Shown here one piece after another: positions 58,735-64,000 of a DNA stretch of 64,000 nucleotides. Source of the DNA: Aurantiochytrium sp. KH105. Taxonomy: Eukaryota > Sar > Bigyra > Thraustochytrida > Thraustochytriidae. The stretch is from positions 269,139 through 333,138 of the forward strand of contig BGKB01000042.1 of the NCBI GenBank assembly GCA_003116975.1, in the 5' to 3' direction. The translations under genes were made by a program, and so were the position numbers. Within the stretch, counting starts at the first letter, position 1. Every line of letters starts with the position of its first letter. The notes below the pieces were generated by a model, which worked only from the letters and a program-made list of their open reading frames with translations, did not search any database and was not told where the DNA came from.

Positions 58735-59389
58735 TGTTGCGGCCCGCTGTAGTTCTCCAGCTGCGCAGCCTAGCTGGCTGACTGGGTGGCTGGCTGGCTA
58801 GCTAGCTGGCCAGCTAGCTAGCTCGCAAACTTTTCGCGCCGGCGCCGGCCTCGCGCGCTCCCACGCCGCGCCGCGCCCCGCCACGCCACGCCGGGGCCCC
58901 GGCCCTTCCTCCTCCGCAATGGCAGTCTGCCTTGTCTTCCTCGCGCCCCTTTCTTTCCAAACCTTCTTGACCTTTGCTCGGTCCTTGGCTCGGACGTTCG
59001 TTCCAGCGGTCACCAACCTGGGACGTGAGACCGCAAAAATGTGTCGGTTGAGTTTGTGCGCAACCCATTTTCCCTTCTGCTCGCGCGATGTCCCACACAT
59101 ATACCGCAGGACGTCTTTGCCACTCAGCCTGTGCATGCGGCCGCAGCGGTGGCGAGGCTGCGGCCGGCTGCGGCGAGCGTCATAACAGCGGCCGCAACAG
59201 AAGCCGGGCCTAGCATAACTTGAAGTCGTCGTTCATCGCGCGGCCAGGCGCGGCTTGGCCCGGCTCGGCGCGTTGCGTCGTGAGGGCGACCGAAGACCAA
59301 GTGCCAGCACGAGCTGGCTCTGTTGGACTTATTCTCGCTCGCTCGCTCGCTCGTGCGCTCGCTCGCTCTCTCGGCGAAAGGAGCCGAAA
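58735..59389. other. Shared divergent promoter region
   Basis: About 0.65 kb between the CatSper-like gene (-) and the membrane-protein gene (+). Contains ctagctggc repeats (58785-58825), a GC-rich core and a gctcgctc repeat (59335-59375) just before the + start. A bidirectional promoter is possible; no specific elements identified. Confidence 0.45.
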
Positions 59390-61288
59390 ATGTCGGCCTC
59401 GCAGCGACGCGATGGGTACCGAATCAGCGCAAAATATGGGAGCGATGCCACCGATCTTCTGGAAAACTTTGAGCGAAGCGTCTGCAGCCCGTCCAACGGA
59501 GAGCATCGCAAACATTTGTATGGACTCAAATTCAGCACTCGAACCTTTGTGGAGCAACTGATATCGGAGTTCGCCTACAGCATTCTGGGAATCGCCTCGG
59601 TGCCCTTGCAAGTAGCCTTGCAAGGAACTCATGGCTCGATTTCGCAAGGTTTCATTCCCGGTCGCTTTGGCTCGGGGCAATGGAATCTGCCCAATTATAT
59701 CTTCCAGCTCATCTTGACGTTGATGGTGCAGTTCATCCTGCTCTGCATACTTATGGACAAGTTTGTCTTTTCAAACATCGCGAATTCACAAAAAGGAGAT
59801 CGTTTTGCGGACTTGTTTTATCCTACGTTTGACGTGAGCTATGTCCTCGTCTTGTACAGCGCTCGGAACGTGCTCGTGGCCATCAAATACAGCTTTGTTG
59901 ATCGTGAGAAATTCAAAGAGATTCGTCGGCATGGGCGGACCTTTACATCATTTATCGGCGAGATGATCATTGCCTTTGCGCTCCGACCGGCACGATACAT
60001 GCTTTACAACCAGCTCGAGGTCTCTTTCGTGCAGCATTCAGGCACTCAGGCCGTAAAGAGCTTTGCCATGGACCGAGATCTCGACAAGACGATGGTACGT
60101 GACCTGAACGACCAGCTTACGCGTGGCCGCTTGCTCCATGCCTGCACGATACGCGCTGCAAATTCGAACAAAATGGATGCTGAGGACCACACAGCAAGCT
60201 CTGCGACCGTCACGCCGATTGACGATTTGAAGAACTTCAAAACGAAAATGTCTGTGCTCACAGACTCTCATAACGTGTCATATAAAGAGACTGCGCGGGA
60301 GAGCGAATATGATTGCCGTCGCGTCTCGGTGCGTGCCCTGCTGTTTGACCACATTATCAGAGTCTACCGGGGTGCGCATGCTGGGTTCAGCACTTTTGGC
60401 ATGGGGCTCAAAGGCGCAATTTTGCTCATGCTGTGCCTTGAATGCTTGAGCGCATATAGTCGTCTGCAAAAGCGCGAAAGGACGTACTGGTGGCACCTTC
60501 CCGCCTGTCTATGCGTTGGAATCTTGCGCACGATTCTGGTGACCAACATTAACTTTTTCATGCTGGCCGCTCAGCGACACTTTACGCGCGTGAAGATGCT
60601 GCTGGAAGCCCATCGGAGTATGCTGATCGGGCACACTAACTATTGCAGGGAACAGGACATGGACGACGCCCCGAGGCTAGAGGTTTTGCATGTCCCCAAC
60701 TTGCATGCCTGGTTCCATAGCTTTGCGATTATGCGCGAATTTGGGTTCGTCTTCACGGTGCGCTTCAATGCGTGCGTACTTTTGTTCCTCATGTGCACGA
60801 CCTTGCAGCTCTTCGTGGCTCTGATTGAGCTCATGTTTAGCACGGACGCCGTGGGCTGGGAGTACTACATGCCCTGTTTCTTTGCCACTAGTTTGCTCGT
60901 TGTGAGCGTATTGCGCACGCTCCTTTGTGCGTCTCGCGTGAATCGTTTGCATCTCATCGATTATCCACGCATGCTCTTGAGCCTGCAGGCACGCGTTCGC
61001 GAGCATCAATGGTGCATGCGCGCGTCTGTTGACGGCGAGACGACGGGTCCGGTGCCTGCGGAGCTGAGGCGACTCTTTAAGAGGCTGGGCTCGCGCGAGC
61101 GTGTGAGCGCATATTTGGATCTTGTCGTGGACACCTTGCGTCTTGCCGACACGAAGATTGCTTCGGTGCCGCCGATTTCCATGCTCGGTCAGACGATCAC
61201 GACTCGCGTCATCAAGTCTGCTGTTCTCGCGGCGGGGACGACGACCGTCATTTTGTGGAAAGCCACGACGTCGAACATGAGTTTGTAG
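59390..61288 (+). CDS. Uncharacterised multi-pass membrane protein
   Basis: 632 residues from ATG 59390 (context cgaaaATG); the frame is open further upstream but only with non-ATG codons. I do not recognise the family. Hydrophobic segments: about 62-80 (YSILGIASVPLQVAL), 103-128 (NYIFQLILTLMVQFILLCIL), 147-165, 186-205, then a loop of about 130 residues (220-340). Further segments: about 341-357 (GLKGAILLMLCLECLSAY), 366-393, 448-480 (ACVLLFLMCTTLQLFVALIE), 488-510 and a last one near 608-625. The count is seven to nine, with conserved-looking loops such as YNQLEVSFVQHSGTQAVKSF. Overall it could be a transporter or receptor-like protein; no signature supports either. Divergent from the CatSper-like gene, so coexpression is possible. 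Confidence 0.78.
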   Translation: MSASQRRDGYRISAKYGSDATDLLENFERSVCSPSNGEHRKHLYGLKFSTRTFVEQLISEFAYSILGIASVPLQVALQGTHGSISQGFIPGRFGSGQWNLPNYIFQLILTLMVQFILLCILMDKFVFSNIANSQKGDRFADLFYPTFDVSYVLVLYSARNVLVAIKYSFVDREKFKEIRRHGRTFTSFIGEMIIAFALRPARYMLYNQLEVSFVQHSGTQAVKSFAMDRDLDKTMVRDLNDQLTRGRLLHACTIRAANSNKMDAEDHTASSATVTPIDDLKNFKTKMSVLTDSHNVSYKETARESEYDCRRVSVRALLFDHIIRVYRGAHAGFSTFGMGLKGAILLMLCLECLSAYSRLQKRERTYWWHLPACLCVGILRTILVTNINFFMLAAQRHFTRVKMLLEAHRSMLIGHTNYCREQDMDDAPRLEVLHVPNLHAWFHSFAIMREFGFVFTVRFNACVLLFLMCTTLQLFVALIELMFSTDAVGWEYYMPCFFATSLLVVSVLRTLLCASRVNRLHLIDYPRMLLSLQARVREHQWCMRASVDGETTGPVPAELRRLFKRLGSRERVSAYLDLVVDTLRLADTKIASVPPISMLGQTITTRVIKSAVLAAGTTTVILWKATTSNMSL

Positions 61289-63548
61289 TATATTTCTTTC
61301 TTTCTTATTTTCTTTCGTTTTTCCTCGCTTTCTCTCTTGTTTGACGGTGAATCCGCTCCGTTGTCGCGCTTCAAGTTCGCCCGTGGCTGCTCTTTTGCAT
61401 CTGCAAACGCTCTGATGCAAGCAATCCTCCGGCTCGCTGCCGCGCTGCGAGCGCAGGAAGGCCGTCTCGCGCCGAACCCCCGCGACCGGTGTGGCCGTTC
61501 GTTGCCTCAAGATACGCCTTGTTTTCTGCCAGCTGCTGCGCACTGCTCACCTGTGCCTGGCTCGCCTCGAGGCTGCCGCCTTGGCGACCGATCGGCACCT
61601 ACCAGCCAGCCAGCTCCAGCCCCTCTCGCTGCCGTTGCCCTCCCGCGCTCGCTTTCCGCACCGTTGCCCGACGTTGCGCGATCACGATGAGAGCCCTCTT
61701 GCGGCGACAAACGGAGCGGCGGCAGCAGCAACAGAAGCAGCAGCAGCAGCTGCAGCTGCTGCAGCTACTGCAGCGGACGAAGGATCAACGCGAGCGCGAC
61801 CATGATGCGCCTGCGCCTGCGACACGCAGACGGACGCCTCGTCATCGACCATTCTGCGACGTCGATGCGATTGCTGGATCGTCGCCTGCTGGCTGCGGGC
61901 ACTGTGTAATGGGAATCGCGCGATCATCATCGCGCTCCTCGTCCCCGTCCTCGCCGTCGACCATGGCATGCATCGTTGGAGATGTTGGGTCGATACGATT
62001 CCCGGATGCCGTCGTAGCTTGCCAGCCTTTGCGCACGCGGAGGTTCACCGCGACGTGCGCGCCGAGCGGCGACAACGGACACGGAAGGAAGGCAGCCGCG
62101 GTGCACTTGCTGCAACAGCAGGTATCTCTATCTGTCTGTTTTATCTCTCTCGAGCTCGTCTCCGGCGAGGCTTCCAAGACCGCCTCGCAGTCGCTGTCGC
62201 GCAAGCAGGGCAGGTGCGGCTTCTGGCAGGTCGCCGAGGTTGGCTGTTGTTTCTTCCTTGCTGCTGCTGCTGCTGCTGTTGGCGCTCGCGATCACGATCG
62301 ACGACGAGGACTTCTTCGTCATCTTGCGGCGGCCGCCGGACCACGCGCTCGAGGCGGCAGCGAGCGGCGACGTCGTGCGCGTCGCGTCGCGCCTGCCGAG
62401 GGCGCGAGAGGGGCAGGCAGCGAGCGGAGGAGGAGGAGCTGAAGGAGCGTCCCGACGGAGGCGAGGCGGGCGAAGCCTCCGACCGACCGAGCCGCAGGGC
62501 TCGGCTTGGCTCGGCTCGGCTCCGAACGGAGGAGTGCGCGGCACCCGCACGCACGCACGCACGCAGCTAGGCTCGAGCTCGCTTGGACGCCTGGAGCTCG
62601 CTGGCTGGCTGGATGGATACGCCCGGTTTTTGAAACCTCATCTCATCCCATCTCCCGACGCGTCCCATCCCCGCCGCCCCGCGCGCCGCCGCGGCCGCGG
62701 AGGCGCGCTCGCCCGCGGCGCCCCTCCGCGGCTCGGCGCGCCGCCGCCGCGGCCCTCGGCGCGCGGCCTCGGCTCGGGCGGTGCGCCTGCCGCTTGCGTC
62801 GTGGGCGGCGGCGGGCGTGCGGCCTCGCGTCATCCGGCCACGCCATGCCATGCGCGCCCGACGCAAGCGAGCGCNGGCGGGGGGGCGCCCTCGCGCCACC
62901 CGGCCACGCCATGCCATGCGCGCCCGACGCAAGCGAGCGCCGCCGCTCGCCGAGCCTCGCCCGCCCGCGCCGCGCCCTCCCGCGCCGCCGCGCGAGCCCA
63001 GCGCGCCGGGCAGACCGCCTCGGGCCGCGCAGCGCAGCCGCGGAGGAGCTGCTTTGCTTTGCTCGCTCGCTCGCTCGCTCTGCTTTGCGCGTGCGTGCTT
63101 TGCGTCTGCGAGCGCCGCGGCGGGGCGAAGTAGAGAGGGAGGAAAAGATAGCGCGAGATCGAGCGTAACGAACCGGCGCCGAGAGCGCAGACCCGCTTGG
63201 AGAGCGAGGAGCAGAGCGAGACGCGCCGCGGCGGCGCCATGCTCTGAGCGCCTCGCGCGGGCGAAGAGCGAGCGCGCGGCAGGCGGCAGACGGGCGGGCA
63301 GGCGGGCGGGCGGGCAGCGCTGCTCGCCGGGCGAGAGATCTTGAAGGCCGGGCGCGAGGTTGATCGATTGGCGGGTTCTTGGACGAAGAGGACGAGGAAG
63401 AGGACGACGAGGAGGACGACCAGGGTCGCCACAATTCCGCGACAAGAGCAGCAGGGCGCGCAGAGCAGCGGCAGGGGCGTGGTCCTGCACGTGCTGCTGG
63501 GCCTGGTGGCCAGCTTCGTGCTCCTGGGCCTGCAGCGGATCGCCGCGG
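61289..63548. other. GC-rich intergenic region with assembly join
   Basis: About 2.3 kb without a supported gene. Contains CAG/CTG-rich sequence (61722-61775, 62262-62280), a gct repeat (63061-63080), the N at 62875 with its flanking repeat, and an acidic-coding GAGGAC tract (63383-63425). An ATG frame at 61687-62442 begins with Arg/Gln-rich sequence (RALLRRQTERRQQQQ) but soon becomes Arg/Ser low-complexity. I do not accept it. Confidence 0.4.
62823..62940 (+). repeat. 52-bp direct repeat flanking an assembly N
   Basis: Copies at 62823-62874 and 62889-62940, offset 66 bp, identical except for two positions near the left end; the last 41 bp are exact (62834-62874 and 62900-62940). The single N (62875) follows the first copy immediately. 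This looks like two overlapping contig ends joined with a placeholder base. Confidence 0.85.
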
Positions 63549-64000
63549 ATGGCTGGGAGGCCCCTGCGCAGAGAGAGCAGTGACTACTTTTACCGCCGCG
63601 ATTCTGAGAGCGGCTGGCTCGACGCGCGCGCGCTCGCGGGCCTCGGCCTCGGCCTGCCGCTCCAGCAGCAGCAAAAGCAGCTGCAGCAGCAGATGACAAC
63701 GCGCGCAGAGACCGACAAAATCGTAGCCGACATCGATGCGAGCCCCGTGCCCGCTTCCCGCGCGCGAAGCCAGGGAGCGGGCACAGCGCCCACGGGAGGA
63801 GGCGCCACGGGCGCCGAGACGGCCGACTGCTCGTACAACCGCCGCAAACTACAAAACAGCCAAGCCGCGCGACGGTTCCGCGCAAAGAGGAAGGAGGAGC
63901 TCAAGCGCATGCGCGAAGAGATCGCCACGCTTAAAAGGGAAAACGGGGAGGCCCAACGCCTGCTTACAGAGGTACGCAAATTCTGCCATGCAAAGGACGT
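63549..64000 (+). CDS. bZIP transcription factor, 5' part (runs off the window)
   Basis: At least 150 residues in an open frame to the window edge. The basic region reads NRRKLQNSQAARRFRAKRKE; the DNA-contacting N-x7-R signature is N at 63855-63857 and R at 63879-63881. A leucine zipper follows with heptad residues L, I, N, L (ELKRMREEIATLKRENGEAQ, then RLL), including the usual buried Asn. Predicted nuclear, dimeric DNA-binding protein. ATG 63549 is the first methionine codon of the protein-like stretch and gives an N-terminus with LPLQQQQKQLQQQ. An alternative start is ATG 63693, just after the Gln run. A GAG/GTACGC sequence near 63969-63977 could be a splice donor, so the last residues are uncertain. 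Confidence 0.85.
   Translation, partial: MAGRPLRRESSDYFYRRDSESGWLDARALAGLGLGLPLQQQQKQLQQQMTTRAETDKIVADIDASPVPASRARSQGAGTAPTGGGATGAETADCSYNRRKLQNSQAARRFRAKRKEELKRMREEIATLKRENGEAQRLLTEVRKFCHAKD

Noticed and set aside
61687-62442. Arg/Gln-rich ATG frame upstream of the bZIP gene
   Set aside because: Driven by CAG/CTG-rich DNA; becomes Arg/Ser strings with no domain.
62240-63133. Open frames crossing the N at 62875
   Set aside because: Cross a probable assembly join, contain an undefined residue and consist of Arg/Ala/Pro low complexity.

Overview
The window is nuclear DNA from a GC-rich, very intron-poor eukaryotic microbe. Every convincing protein gene reads as one uninterrupted frame, including one of 2,965 codons. 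Mitochondrial ISCU, UBC13, a CatSper-type channel and a sperm/flagellum-type soluble adenylyl cyclase point to a protist with a flagellated stage. The gene style fits a stramenopile such as a thraustochytrid (labyrinthulomycete), but that placement is inference. There are no rRNA genes, CRISPR arrays or recognisable transposon proteins, and I found no tRNA.

Layout. A ZIP11-type metal transporter gene sits at 449-1492. From 5604 to 35714 lies the main feature: a head-to-tail array of five + strand paralogues encoding secreted, cysteine-rich proteins of about 1,110-1,125 residues. Each protein is built from two diverged copies of one ~540-residue unit, and each unit carries a GDP motif recalling the start of a von Willebrand D domain. 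A decayed TPR pseudogene (about 9.7-10.4 kb) lies between members 1 and 2. Members 2 and 3 are mosaics of near-identical and clearly diverged blocks, as expected from recent duplication with gene conversion.

From 38.5 kb single-copy genes resume: a giant ADCY10-like adenylyl cyclase (38525-47422), UBC13 on the minus strand (48093-48554), an unrecognised acidic/helical protein (50913-52700), a disordered basic protein (53289-54248), mitochondrial ISCU (55487-55996), a CatSper-like channel on the minus strand (56848-58734), an unrecognised multi-pass membrane protein divergent from it (59390-61288), and the 5' part of a bZIP factor running off the window (63549-64000).

The gaps between genes are long (0.6-4 kb), GC-rich and full of microsatellites and low-complexity tracts. 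Many chance open frames cross them; most start at non-ATG codons and I do not accept them as genes. Two functional themes stand out: an expanded family of probable cell-surface or matrix proteins, and two genes (sAC-like cyclase and CatSper-like channel) whose animal counterparts act in bicarbonate/cAMP/Ca2+ control of flagellar beating. A single N at 62875 flanked by a 52-bp direct repeat marks a probable assembly join.
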